Shown: one piece after another, positions 17,267 through 26,466 of the stretch
Position numbering within the stretch: the first letter of the stretch is position 1
Layout: each line of letters opens with the position of its first letter
Assembly: GCA_934646185.1 (NCBI GenBank)
Contig: CAKUEH010000004.1
Span: forward strand, 98,332 to 162,331
Reading direction: 5' to 3'
DNA length: 64,000 nt
DNA from: an uncultured Oscillospiraceae bacterium
GTDB taxonomy: Bacteria; Bacillota; Clostridia; Oscillospirales; Oscillospiraceae
Position numbers and translations under genes: made by a program
The notes under the pieces: model-generated
Databases searched by the model: none
What the model was told of the DNA's origin: nothing
The model's input: the letters and a program-made list of their open reading frames with translations, nothing else

Positions 17267-17935
17267 ATGGAACTGTACTACATCATTGCCGTTACCGACG
17301 CCGACCGCGGCGAGGCCATGAACGCCCTGTTCCGCGAGGCGGGACTGCCGATGATCCTCAGCGCGCCCGGAAGAGGCACGGCCAAGGACGAGCATCTGGC
17401 CGTCTACGGTCTGGATGAGACGCTCAAGACCGTCACCTCCTCCATCGCCAGCGCGCAGGAGGCCGCGCAGCTCGTCAGAGCGGCCAAGCGCAAGCTGTTT
17501 CTCGACATTCCCGGCAACGGGATCCTGCTGACCGTGCCGCTCAAGAGCGTGGCGGGCGGCAGAACGCTCGCCTATCTGACCAACGATCTGAAAACAGGAG
17601 GAACGCCGCATATGGAATTCAATCACGAGCTGATCGTCGTGATCCTGAACGAGGGCTACGCCGATCTCGTCATGGACGCCGCCCGGGCCGCGGGCGCAGG
17701 CGGCGGCACGGTGCTGCACGCGAAGGGCACAGGCTCGAAGCGCGGAGAAAAATTCTTCGGCGTGAGTCTGGCCGACGAAAAGGACATGGTCTACATCATC
17801 GCCTACGCGGACGAGAAGGCCGCGATCATGCGCGCGATCAATGAAAACGCGGGCCCCGGCACCAAGGCCGGCGCGATCTGCTTCTCGCTGCCCGTCAGCT
17901 CCGTCGCGGGTCTGCGCGAACGGGACGAAGGATAA
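17267..17935 (+). CDS. Tandem PII-like regulatory protein
   Basis: This protein of 222 residues reads as two PII-like (ferredoxin-fold) domains, about 1-108 and 113-215. Each has a beta strand (YYIIAVTD; LIVVILNEGYADLVMDAA), a T-loop-like segment (LSAPGRGTAKDEH; LHAKGTGSKRGEKF) and a later strand plus helix (SIASAQEAAQLVRAA; YADEKAAIMRAI). Typical PII proteins are 112-residue trimers, so fusion of two units is unusual. It starts right after the DUF1538 gene, which is itself duplicated. PII proteins sense nucleotides and bind transporters or enzymes; here the partner is presumably the DUF1538 protein. Confidence 0.8.
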   Translation: MELYYIIAVTDADRGEAMNALFREAGLPMILSAPGRGTAKDEHLAVYGLDETLKTVTSSIASAQEAAQLVRAAKRKLFLDIPGNGILLTVPLKSVAGGRTLAYLTNDLKTGGTPHMEFNHELIVVILNEGYADLVMDAARAAGAGGGTVLHAKGTGSKRGEKFFGVSLADEKDMVYIIAYADEKAAIMRAINENAGPGTKAGAICFSLPVSSVAGLRERDEG

Positions 17936-17942
17936 CAAACAA

Positions 17943-17971
17943 AGCCGCCGGACATGGTCCGGCGGCTTTTT
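17943..17971 (+). terminator. Terminator between the PII-like gene and metA
   Basis: AGCCGCCGGAC / GTCCGGCGGCT (17943-17953, 17957-17967) with loop ATG is followed by TTTTT; it sits between convergent genes and may work for both. Confidence 0.85.
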
Positions 17972-17981
17972 ATCTGAGAAT

Positions 17982-18905
17982 TTATACAGGCCGGATGGCG
18001 GAGAGGTCATACGGCGTGGTCTGGTAGACGAAATAGTTGAGCCAATTCTGGTACAGGAGGTTCGCGTGGCTGCGCCAGGTGACCATGGGCGGCTTCGTGT
18101 CGTCGTCGCCGGGATAATAATTCTCCGGCACGTGGATGGGAAGCCCGGCGTTTTTGTCGCGCAGATATTCCGCCTCCAGCGTTCCGGCGTCGTATTCCGA
18201 GTGGCCGGTGATGAAGATCTGCCGCCCGCCTTCGGTCGCCATGGCGTAGACCCCGGCCTGCTCGGACGAGGCGAGGATCTTCAGCTTGCCGCAGCGCTCG
18301 ATGTCCTCGCGCCGGAGGCTCGTGTGCCGCGAATGCGGCACCATGAACACATCGTCGAACCCGCGCATGAGCATGGACGAGCGGCGCTCGACCCGGTGCG
18401 GATAGACGCCGAAGAGCTTCTCGGGCAGGTCGACCTTCCCGATGCCATAGTGATAATAAAGCCCCGCCTGCGCGCCCCAGCAGATGTGGAACGTGCTGTG
18501 GACGTGCGTCCGGCTCCACTCCATGATGCGGCACAGCTCCGGCCAGTATTCGACCTGCTCAAACGGCATCTGCTCCACCGGCGCGCCGGTGATGATGAGT
18601 CCGTCGAACCAGCGGTCCTTCACGTCCTCAAACGTCTGATAGAATTTCAGCAGATGCTCGCGGGACGTGTTTTTGGACTCGTGGCTGTCCGTGTGGATGA
18701 GCTCCAGCTCCACCTGCAGCGGCGTGTTGCCGAGCAGCCGCGACAGCTGCGTTTCCGTGGCGATCTTGGTGGGCATGAGGTTCAGAACGAGGATCTGCAG
18801 CGGGCGGATGTCCTGCGTGACGGCCCGCGTCTCGTTCATGACGAAAATATTCTCGTCCGCCAGCGTTTTCGCGGCCGGCAGACCGTTTGGGATCATAATG
18901 GGCAT
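17982..18905 (-). CDS. metA: Homoserine O-acetyltransferase (MetA family)
   Basis: This cytosolic enzyme of 307 residues activates homoserine for methionine synthesis. The catalytic Cys142 (HICWGAQAG), His235 and Glu237 (ITGHSEYD) are in place. Residue 111 is Glu (TGAPVEQ). In this family Glu111 favours acetyl-CoA, as in Bacillus, and Gly favours succinyl-CoA, as in E. coli. The MetA label therefore hides an acetyltransferase. It is the second gene after metY (24-base gap, ribosome-binding site AGAAAGGAA), and the MetY partner uses O-acetylhomoserine, which fits. Confidence 0.93.
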   Translation of the reverse strand: MPIMIPNGLPAAKTLADENIFVMNETRAVTQDIRPLQILVLNLMPTKIATETQLSRLLGNTPLQVELELIHTDSHESKNTSREHLLKFYQTFEDVKDRWFDGLIITGAPVEQMPFEQVEYWPELCRIMEWSRTHVHSTFHICWGAQAGLYYHYGIGKVDLPEKLFGVYPHRVERRSSMLMRGFDDVFMVPHSRHTSLRREDIERCGKLKILASSEQAGVYAMATEGGRQIFITGHSEYDAGTLEAEYLRDKNAGLPIHVPENYYPGDDDTKPPMVTWRSHANLLYQNWLNYFVYQTTPYDLSAIRPV

Positions 18906-18929
18906 GACGTGGGTTCCTTTCTGCTTTGG

Positions 18930-20207
<1,278 letters not shown>

Positions 20208-20271
20208 GGGGGTGCTCCTTTCCGGTTTGAAATTATAATTTACAGGATGAAATGCTGGCGGAAGCGGCCGC

Positions 20272-20374
20272 GTAGGGGCCGACGACTCTGTCGGCCCAAT
20301 AAATGTTGCGAATTTGCCGCAGATTTCCGTAAAAATACTGCATTCTGCGGGCGGACAGGGTCGTCCGCCCCTAC
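20272..20374. repeat. Family A palindromic element
   Basis: It begins GTAGGGGCCGACGACTCTGT and ends GACAGGGTCGTCCGCCCCTAC, with the shared interior TTGCGAATTTGCCGC...CCGTAAAAA. It lies between metY and the PAP2-like gene. Confidence 0.85.
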
Positions 20375-20395
20375 AACTCCCCTTTCAGGGGAGGC

Positions 20396-20854
20396 TTATG
20401 CGCCGAGATTGCACAGAATGCCCGTCAAAATGCCGAGCAGACCGCCCATGCAGACCTGCAGCGGCGTGTGGCCGACGAGCTCCTTGAGCTTTTCCTGGTC
20501 GGACAGCGGCTGTTCGAGCTTGGCGAACAGGTCGATGAACTCGTTCAGGAGCTTCGCCTGCTTGCCCGTTTCGAGCCGGACGCCCATCGCGTCGTGCATG
20601 ACGATGATCGCCACGATCACGCTGATGGCGAACGGGAACGAGCCGAGTCCGTATAAGATCCCCGACGAAGTCGCCACGGCGCAGACTGTGGCCGAGTGTC
20701 CGCTCGGCATGCCGCCGTCGCCGAAGATGCGCGTCAAGTCCAGCGTATGGTGCATGAGCGCGTAAATGATCGTCTTCAAAACCTGCGCCGCACCCCAGCC
20801 GATGAGGCCGCTGAGCAGCACGCGGTTGGAGAATAAGTCCTGAATTGCCTGCAT
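20396..20854 (-). CDS. Divergent PAP2 family protein (DUF212)
   Basis: This 152-residue membrane protein matches the DUF212/YuiD family. It has about four hydrophobic segments, the conserved GDGGMPSGHSATVCA (PAP2-like PSGH phosphatase motif) and HDAMGVRLETGKQA. These are thought to be acid-phosphatase-like membrane enzymes, possibly acting on lipid phosphates. It is 24 bases downstream of the PfkB kinase gene and has GGAAAGGAAG before its ATG, so the two probably form an operon. Confidence 0.88.
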   Translation of the reverse strand: MQAIQDLFSNRVLLSGLIGWGAAQVLKTIIYALMHHTLDLTRIFGDGGMPSGHSATVCAVATSSGILYGLGSFPFAISVIVAIIVMHDAMGVRLETGKQAKLLNEFIDLFAKLEQPLSDQEKLKELVGHTPLQVCMGGLLGILTGILCNLGA

Positions 20855-20878
20855 GGCTCTCTTCCTTTCCGAAGTTTT

Positions 20879-21799
20879 TTACAGTGCCGTGACCTCGACC
20901 TCCGGCAAGACCGCCTCGATCATGTCCCGGCCAGCCAGACAGGGGCTGTAAGCCGTCGCGCTGCCGCAGGCGGCGCCGAGGCGGAGCGCCGCGGCATAGT
21001 CTCCCGTGTCCAGCAGCCCCGCGAGGAAGCCAGCCGTCACGCTGTCTCCCGCGCCGACGGTGGAGACGATCGGCCGCGTATTGCAAAGCCTTGCCCGGTA
21101 AACGCGCCCGGTCTCCGCCAGCAGCAGCGCGCCGTCCGCGCCCATGGATACCAGAACGTTCCGCGCGCCCGCGGCCTGCGCCCGCCGGGCGAGCGCAAGA
21201 AGCGCCTCCGGCGTATCCGCCTGCTCGCCGAACAGCTCGCACAGCTCATCGCCGTTGGGCTTGATGAGCAGCGGCCGGAACGCGAGCGCGTCATGAAGCG
21301 CCGCTCCGCTCGTGTCCACGACGGCGCTGATGCCTGCCTCCTGTGCGGCGGACAGGAGCGCGGAAAACGCGCCCTGCGGGCTTTTTTGCAGATTGCCACT
21401 GATCACGAGCTGATCGTCCGGGCGCAGTCCGCGCAGAAACGCGCACAGCGCGTCAATGTCGGCCTGCGTAAGCGCGGGGCCGGAGGCGTTGAAGGCCGTC
21501 TCGGGGCTGGTGTTGATCTTGGTATTGATGCGCGTCTGGCCGCTTTGCAGCCAGAACCAATGGCAATCGCAGCCGGTGTCCGCCATAAGCGATTCCAGAA
21601 GCCGCCCCGTCGGCCCGGCCAGATATCCCAGCACGCACGACGGCTTGCCGAGCGTCCGGAGCATCAGCGAGACGTTGATCCCCTTTCCGCCCGGCGCAAG
21701 CAGTTCATGGCCGGAGCGGTTGATGCCGCCGATGCACAGCGGCACGCGCAGATCCATATAATAATCGATATTCGGATTCGTCGTAACGGTATAGATCAT
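20879..21799 (-). CDS. PfkB-family sugar kinase, 1-phosphofructokinase-like
   Basis: This cytosolic kinase of 306 residues has MIYTVTTNPNIDY at the start, the first PfkB signature GGKGINVSLMLRTLG and the second one VSTVGAGDSVTAGFLAGLL with the catalytic Asp. The TNPxxDY N-terminus groups it with fructose-1-phosphate, tagatose-6-phosphate or 6-phosphofructo kinases. No fructose PTS is nearby, so the substrate is left open. Start at 21799: GGGAGAG is 7-8 bases upstream, and the longer frame to 21880 lacks such a site. Confidence 0.88.
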   Translation of the reverse strand: MIYTVTTNPNIDYYMDLRVPLCIGGINRSGHELLAPGGKGINVSLMLRTLGKPSCVLGYLAGPTGRLLESLMADTGCDCHWFWLQSGQTRINTKINTSPETAFNASGPALTQADIDALCAFLRGLRPDDQLVISGNLQKSPQGAFSALLSAAQEAGISAVVDTSGAALHDALAFRPLLIKPNGDELCELFGEQADTPEALLALARRAQAAGARNVLVSMGADGALLLAETGRVYRARLCNTRPIVSTVGAGDSVTAGFLAGLLDTGDYAAALRLGAACGSATAYSPCLAGRDMIEAVLPEVEVTAL

Positions 21800-21893
21800 G
21801 ATCCGTCTCTCCCGAAATAAGCCGTTTTTCAAAAGTATACGAGTCCCGCGCAAAAAAGTCAACGCCTGGCGGCGCTCCAAACGCCCGGGCGCG

Positions 21894-21922
21894 TTGCTTT
21901 TTTTGCAAAAGCCTGCTATACT
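21894..21922 (+). promoter_or_regulatory. Promoter of the small membrane protein/DUF1893 unit
   Basis: TTGCTT (21894-21899), 17 bases, TATACT (21917-21922). Confidence 0.7.
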
Positions 21923-21952
21923 TTCTCTATCAAAGAAAAAGGGGGCTGCCCG

Positions 21953-22270
21953 ATGAAAGATTTTTTCTGCCGCCTGTTCACGCCGTGGGGGGCAGGGGAG
22001 CAGTTTGACGCGCCGGAGGCGTTTTACGGGTTCCTGCTTGGCCGGGACAAGCTGCTCGGCACGATCCGGAACCTCTGCTTCGCCGCCGCGCTGGTGCTGC
22101 TGGTGATCGGCTACGCCGTCTCCGACGGCACGACCGGCTATTCCATCGCCGACATCGCCAACCAGCCGTATTATCTGATCGCCGTAGGCGTGATGGTGCT
22201 GGCGCTGCTGCTGTCGCTGGCCATGATCCGGATCGAAAAAGAACTGCCGAAGGAGATGCGCCCGAAATGA
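21953..22270 (+). CDS. Two-helix membrane protein of unknown function
   Basis: This protein of 105 residues has an amphipathic start, two likely membrane helices (about 39-56 and 75-92) and a charged C-terminus. It is preceded by a clear promoter and a GGGGG ribosome-binding site. It overlaps the DUF1893 gene by four bases (ATGA), so the two are translationally coupled. I recognise no family. Confidence 0.65.
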   Translation: MKDFFCRLFTPWGAGEQFDAPEAFYGFLLGRDKLLGTIRNLCFAAALVLLVIGYAVSDGTTGYSIADIANQPYYLIAVGVMVLALLLSLAMIRIEKELPKEMRPK

Positions 22271-22698
22271 AACCTGAAAATTTGTCCGCGCTGTTTGAAG
22301 ACGGCGCGTATACGCTCGTCGTGCAAAAAGGCGGCGTGACCGTCCACAAGGACTTTGGCCGGGGCGTCGGCCCGGCGCTGCGGCTGTATGACGCGCAGCC
22401 GGAGCTCTTGAAGGGGGCGCTCGTCTGCGACACCATCGTCGGCAAGGCCGCCGCCGCGATCTATATTCTGGGCGGCGCCGCCGGCGTTTATGCCGAGATC
22501 ATGAGCGCCGCAGCGGCGGACTTTTTGACCGCGAACGGCGTGGACTGCGCCTGTAAGACGAAGACCGAAAAGCTCCTGAACCGGCAGGGGACGGGCCTGT
22601 GCCCGTTCGAGCAGGCCGTTCTGGAGCTGGAAAAGCCCGCAGACTGCCTGCCCGTGATCCGCGCGACGCTCGCGCGGCTGATGGCCGGAAAAAAATAA
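22267..22698 (+). CDS. DUF1893 protein (putative deaminase-fold)
   Basis: This small protein of 143 residues matches DUF1893: LSALFEDGAYTLVV, then VVGK-type VCDTIVGKAAAAIYIL, and CPFEQAVLELEKP near the end with a conserved Cys. The family is structurally related to cytidine deaminases (TM1506 type). A biological role is not known. It overlaps the preceding membrane-protein gene. Confidence 0.85.
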   Translation: MKPENLSALFEDGAYTLVVQKGGVTVHKDFGRGVGPALRLYDAQPELLKGALVCDTIVGKAAAAIYILGGAAGVYAEIMSAAAADFLTANGVDCACKTKTEKLLNRQGTGLCPFEQAVLELEKPADCLPVIRATLARLMAGKK

Positions 22699-22773
22699 AA
22701 AAGAAACGCAACCAGCTTCTTCATTTCCTGTCTGTATGGATAGATGCGATCTACAAATACAGGAGGAACCAAC

Positions 22774-23463
22774 ATGAAGAAGCTGCTTGCTTTTTTGCTG
22801 CCCGTTGCGCTGATATTGGCCATGACGGCCTGCACGCCGTGTGACGATGACGAGGACGAAGTATGGTCGGCAAAGCCCGTGATCTACCTCTATCCGGAGC
22901 AGGCGCAGGACGAAACCTGCGACGCCAAGCCGGTCGCGTATCTGTATCCGCAGACGGAAACGGAGATAACGGTCCGGCTGGACTATGACGGAGATCTGAC
23001 GTGTATGTATCCGGCCTACGAGGACGGCTGGACCGTCTCGGCAAGCCCCGACGGGACGCTGACGGACAAGGCCGGCCAGACCTACCGGTATTTATACTGG
23101 GAGGGTGTGTCGAAAACGGAATACGATTTCTCGTCCGGCTTCTGCGTGCCGGGAAGCGGCACGGCGGAATTTCTGGAGGATACGCTCTCGAAGCTCGGCC
23201 TGAACCGCGCGGAGGCCAACGAGTTTATCATCTACTGGCTGCCGCGCATGCAGGAAAACGCCTATAATCTGATCGCGTTCCAGCACGAGGCCTATACCGA
23301 AAGCGCCCGTCTGACCATCACGCCCGAGCCGGACACGCTGATTCGCGTCTTTATGGCTTTCAAGCCGCTGTCCGCCCCGGTCAGGATCGCGCCGCAGGCG
23401 CTCACAGCCCCGGCCCGCACCGGCTTCACCGCCGTCGAATGGGGCGGCGCGGAATGCCGGTAA
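22774..23463 (+). CDS. KPVIYLYP-motif lipoprotein
   Basis: This protein of 229 residues is a secreted lipoprotein: a hydrophobic leader, then lipobox-like AMTAC with Cys20. The mature part carries KPVIYLYPE and, 20-odd residues later, KPVAYLYPQTETEITVRL, a duplicated form of the KPVIYLYP motif of a bacterial surface-protein family of unknown function. Several Tyr/Trp-rich strands follow. GGAGGAACC lies before ATG 22774; the longer frame from 22744 has no ribosome-binding site. It starts 75 bases after the DUF1893 gene. Confidence 0.75.
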   Translation: MKKLLAFLLPVALILAMTACTPCDDDEDEVWSAKPVIYLYPEQAQDETCDAKPVAYLYPQTETEITVRLDYDGDLTCMYPAYEDGWTVSASPDGTLTDKAGQTYRYLYWEGVSKTEYDFSSGFCVPGSGTAEFLEDTLSKLGLNRAEANEFIIYWLPRMQENAYNLIAFQHEAYTESARLTITPEPDTLIRVFMAFKPLSAPVRIAPQALTAPARTGFTAVEWGGAECR

Positions 23464-23503
23464 ACGCGAGGGCCTGCATGCAGCCGGACAAATGCGCTTG
23501 AGA

Positions 23504-23549
23504 CAGAACCAGCCCGCGGGGGATTGTCCCGCGGGCCGGTCAGGTTCTG
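23504..23549. terminator. Terminator-like hairpin between convergent genes
   Basis: CAGAACC...GGTTCTG encloses CCCGCGGGGGA/TCCCGCGGG, directly after the lipoprotein gene and at the stop of the adenine deaminase gene. The U-run is weak, so efficiency is uncertain. Confidence 0.45.
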
Positions 23550-25286
23550 TTATACGTACTGCTGCGTGTCGACGTCGACGACGCCGCGGGTGGTGATGCG
23601 GAGCTTGGGGATGACGGGCAGGGCCATGAAGCTGAGCGTCATGAACGGGTCGATGCCGCGGCTGACGCCAAGGGCGAAGGCGGCGTCCTTGGCCGCTTCG
23701 AGCTGGTCGTTGACTTCGGTCAGCGGACGGTCAGACATGATGCCCGCGATCTCCAGCACGACCGCTCCCTTCACGGTTCCGTTTTCGACCACGACGATGC
23801 CGCCGTGATGCTCGACGATGTAATTCGCGGCGAACGCCATATCGGCGGAGTTCGTGCCGACGACGATGATATTATGCGAGTCGTGCGAGATGCTGGTCGC
23901 GACTGCGCCGGATCTCAGACCGTAGCCCTGAATGTAGCCGAGGCCGATGTGGTGCGTGCCCTTGTGGCGCTCGACGACGGCGATCTTGAGAATGTCCTTT
24001 TCCAGATCGACGTGGTCGGCATAGCCGTTGTCGGTCGTGATGATCTCGCCCGGGACCATGCCCAGAACGCCTCTCTGGCGCGCGTCGCGGAAATCGTCCG
24101 GCGTGAGCGTCGAGACGTGGAAGGTGTCGTGGGCGCGCTTGTCGAGATATTCCTCGATCTTCGGCGTCTCAAAGTCGCGCAGCTCGCCGTTGTTCCAGTA
24201 CAGAACGCCCTTCTTGAAGACCATTTCGACGTTGAAGTCCTTGAAATTGTCGATCACGGCGAAGTCGGCCAGATAGCCGGGGGCGATGGCGCCGCGGTTA
24301 TTGAGCAGGAAATAGCGCGAAGCGTGGTGGCAGGCGGCCTTGACGGCAATGATGGGGTCGACGCCGTATTTGTTGATGGCCTCGCGGGCGATGTAGTCGA
24401 TATGGCCCTTTTCCAGCAGATCGCTCGGGTGCTTGTCGTCGGTGCAGAACATGCAGCGCTCGGCGTACTGCGGCGTGAGCAGGGGCGCGAGCGCCTCGAG
24501 ATTGCGGGCGGCGGTGCCCTCGCGGATCATGATGAACTGGCCGCGCTGCAGCTTGGCCAGCGCATCTTCCATCGTGGCGCATTCGTGGTCGGAATAGACG
24601 CCGGCGGCGACGTAGGTGTCGAGATCCTTGCCCTGCAGGCCCGGCGCGTGGCCGTCGATCTTCTTGTGGTGTGCCTGCGAGGCGACGATTTTCGAGACGA
24701 CCTCCGGATCGTTGTGGATGACGCCGTAGGAGTTCATCATCTCGGCAAGACCCTGCACTCTGGGATAGTCGTAGAACGAGTCGATGGCGCGGTAGTCCAG
24801 ATTCGCGCCGGATTCGTCCATCGGTGTGGCCGGGACGCAGGACGGCAGCATGAACCGCACGTCGATCGGAAGACCCTCGGTTGCCTGGAACATGTAGTCG
24901 ATGCCGTCGGTGCCCATGACGTTGGTGATCTCATGGGGATCGGTGATGACGGTGGTCGTGCCGTGCGGCAGCGTCGCGCGGACGAATTCCTTCGGCGTGA
25001 CAAGGCTGGATTCCAGATGGATATGCGCGTCGACGAAGCCCGGGCAGACGATCTTGCCGGTCATGTCGTATTCGACCTCGCCCTCGTAGCTGCCGAGACC
25101 CACGATCAGGCCGTTCGCCACGGCGATGTCGCACGTCAGCAGCTCGTTGGAGAACACGTTGACATACGTCGCGTTTTTCAGCACCAGATCGGCCTTCTGC
25201 CGGCCGGAGGCGGCCTCGATCACGCGCTGCTTCTTTAACAGCTTCCGCTGGATCTTCGCTGCGTAGCTTTCAATGGGGAATGCCAT
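23550..25286 (-). CDS. ade: Adenine deaminase
   Basis: This enzyme of 578 residues deaminates adenine to hypoxanthine for purine salvage. Hallmarks are CPGFVDAHIHLESS (metal ligands), TTVITDPHEI, the middle KIDGHAPGLQGKDLDTYVAAGV and FCTDDKHP, and the C-terminal SISHDSHNIIVVGT region specific to Ade. The length is normal. AGAAAGGAAG lies before the ATG at 25286. The gene stands alone between a lipoprotein and queH. Confidence 0.96.
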   Translation of the reverse strand: MAFPIESYAAKIQRKLLKKQRVIEAASGRQKADLVLKNATYVNVFSNELLTCDIAVANGLIVGLGSYEGEVEYDMTGKIVCPGFVDAHIHLESSLVTPKEFVRATLPHGTTTVITDPHEITNVMGTDGIDYMFQATEGLPIDVRFMLPSCVPATPMDESGANLDYRAIDSFYDYPRVQGLAEMMNSYGVIHNDPEVVSKIVASQAHHKKIDGHAPGLQGKDLDTYVAAGVYSDHECATMEDALAKLQRGQFIMIREGTAARNLEALAPLLTPQYAERCMFCTDDKHPSDLLEKGHIDYIAREAINKYGVDPIIAVKAACHHASRYFLLNNRGAIAPGYLADFAVIDNFKDFNVEMVFKKGVLYWNNGELRDFETPKIEEYLDKRAHDTFHVSTLTPDDFRDARQRGVLGMVPGEIITTDNGYADHVDLEKDILKIAVVERHKGTHHIGLGYIQGYGLRSGAVATSISHDSHNIIVVGTNSADMAFAANYIVEHHGGIVVVENGTVKGAVVLEIAGIMSDRPLTEVNDQLEAAKDAAFALGVSRGIDPFMTLSFMALPVIPKLRITTRGVVDVDTQQYV

Positions 25287-25464
25287 GAAACATCTTCCTT
25301 TCTGCGTTCAGTTTTGCTTGTATCTGATATTAGATGGAATTATAGCACCGTATTCCCCGCTTGTCCATGTTCATTTTCCACGGAATGTCGCAGATTCTTT
25401 TTTGCAATCTGTACAGAAACCGCGATGTGTGATATGCTTGGTGTACAAACGGGAGGCGAACGCC

Positions 25465-26010
25465 ATGAAATTACTGATGCACATCTGCTGCGCGCCCTGC
25501 GCGAATATGCCGGTCGACGCGCTGCGCGCGGACGGGATCGACCTGACCGGCTACTGGTACAATCCCAACATCCATCCCTTTACCGAATACCGCGCCCGGC
25601 GGAACTGTTTACAGGAATACGCGAAGACCATCGATCTGCCGCTTCTTGTGCGCGACGATTACGGCCTGCGGCCATTCGTGCGCGAGGTAGCGGAGGATAT
25701 CGCGGGCCGGTGCGTCAAGTGCTATGAGATGCGGCTCTTTGAGGCGGCGCGGGAAGCGAAGGAGGGCGGCTTCGATGCGTTTACCTCGTCGCTGTTTATC
25801 AGCCCCTATCAGAAGCACGAGCTGATGCGCGACGTGGCCTACCGCGCGGCGGAGGAATACGGCGTGACATTCTACTATCAGGATTTCCGCCCCATGTTCC
25901 GCGACGGCCAGGCCCGCGCGCGGGAGCTGGGCTTTTACATGCAGAAATACTGCGGCTGCATCTTCTCCGAACAGGAGCGCTATCAAAAGCCGGGACGGAT
26001 CATCCCGTGA
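25465..26010 (+). CDS. queH: Epoxyqueuosine reductase QueH
   Basis: This 181-residue enzyme performs the last step in queuosine formation in tRNA. Cysteines match the QueH (DUF208) pattern: HICCAPC at the start, GRCVKCYEMR in the middle, and KYCGCIFSEQERY near the end, which bind an Fe-S cluster and a second metal. It is a non-orthologous replacement of cobalamin-dependent QueG. GGGAGGCG lies before ATG 25465; the frame from 25273 lacks a site. No other queuosine gene is near. Confidence 0.93.
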   Translation: MKLLMHICCAPCANMPVDALRADGIDLTGYWYNPNIHPFTEYRARRNCLQEYAKTIDLPLLVRDDYGLRPFVREVAEDIAGRCVKCYEMRLFEAAREAKEGGFDAFTSSLFISPYQKHELMRDVAYRAAEEYGVTFYYQDFRPMFRDGQARARELGFYMQKYCGCIFSEQERYQKPGRIIP

Positions 26011-26036
26011 GCGGGATAACATAGATCTGCGCCAAA

Positions 26037-26359
26037 GCCTCCCCTGAAAGGGGAGGCGGCTCGGCGAAGCCGAGTCGGAGAGGTCATGCGGCAGAATGCT
26101 GCAAACTTCGCGTTGATTTTCGGCGAATCCAGATACACCCGCGCGTTTCAGCGTAGGGGCCGACGACTCTGTCCGCCCGCAGAATGCACCGATTTTTCGG
26201 AAATCCACGGCAAATTTGCAACATTTATTAGGCCGACAGAGTCGTCGGCCCCTACAGAGCACAGTACAAATTCGCCGAAGGGCTTCCGCTTTTCGCTGCT
26301 GCCTGCCGCTCGACCTCTCAGTCAGCTTCGCTGACAGCTCCCCTTTGCGAAGGGGAGCC
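26037..26359. repeat. Family B element split by a family A element
   Basis: The left arm has GCCTCCCCTGAAAGGGGAGG and the hairpin CGGCTCGGCGAAGCCGAG, then GAGAGGT. The right arm has ACCTCTCAGTCAGC, the hairpin TCAGCTTCGCTGA, then CTCCCCTTTGCGAAGGGGAG. Between them lies a family A element plus flanking bases of unknown origin. Confidence 0.7.
26153..26255. repeat. Family A element inside a family B element
   Basis: It starts GTAGGGGCCGACGACTCTGT and ends ACAGAGTCGTCGGCCCCTAC. The ends are exact reverse complements over at least 20 bases. The interior includes CGGAAATCC and AAATTTGCAAC. Confidence 0.8.
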
Positions 26360-26466
26360 AGGGGCGCTCCCGCGCCAGTGCGGCACCGAAAAGAATGGGT
26401 TTACTGTTATAACGGCCCTGCGATAAAATAGGAAACTGCACACGATAACGCTATCTCTGCGTTCAA

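Larger units (their letters stand above)
26011..26466. other. Intergenic repeat island
   Basis: This 456-base gap has no gene. A family B element (26037-26359) contains a family A element (26153-26255). The remaining bases to 26466 show no promoter or hairpin I can support. Confidence 0.65.
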
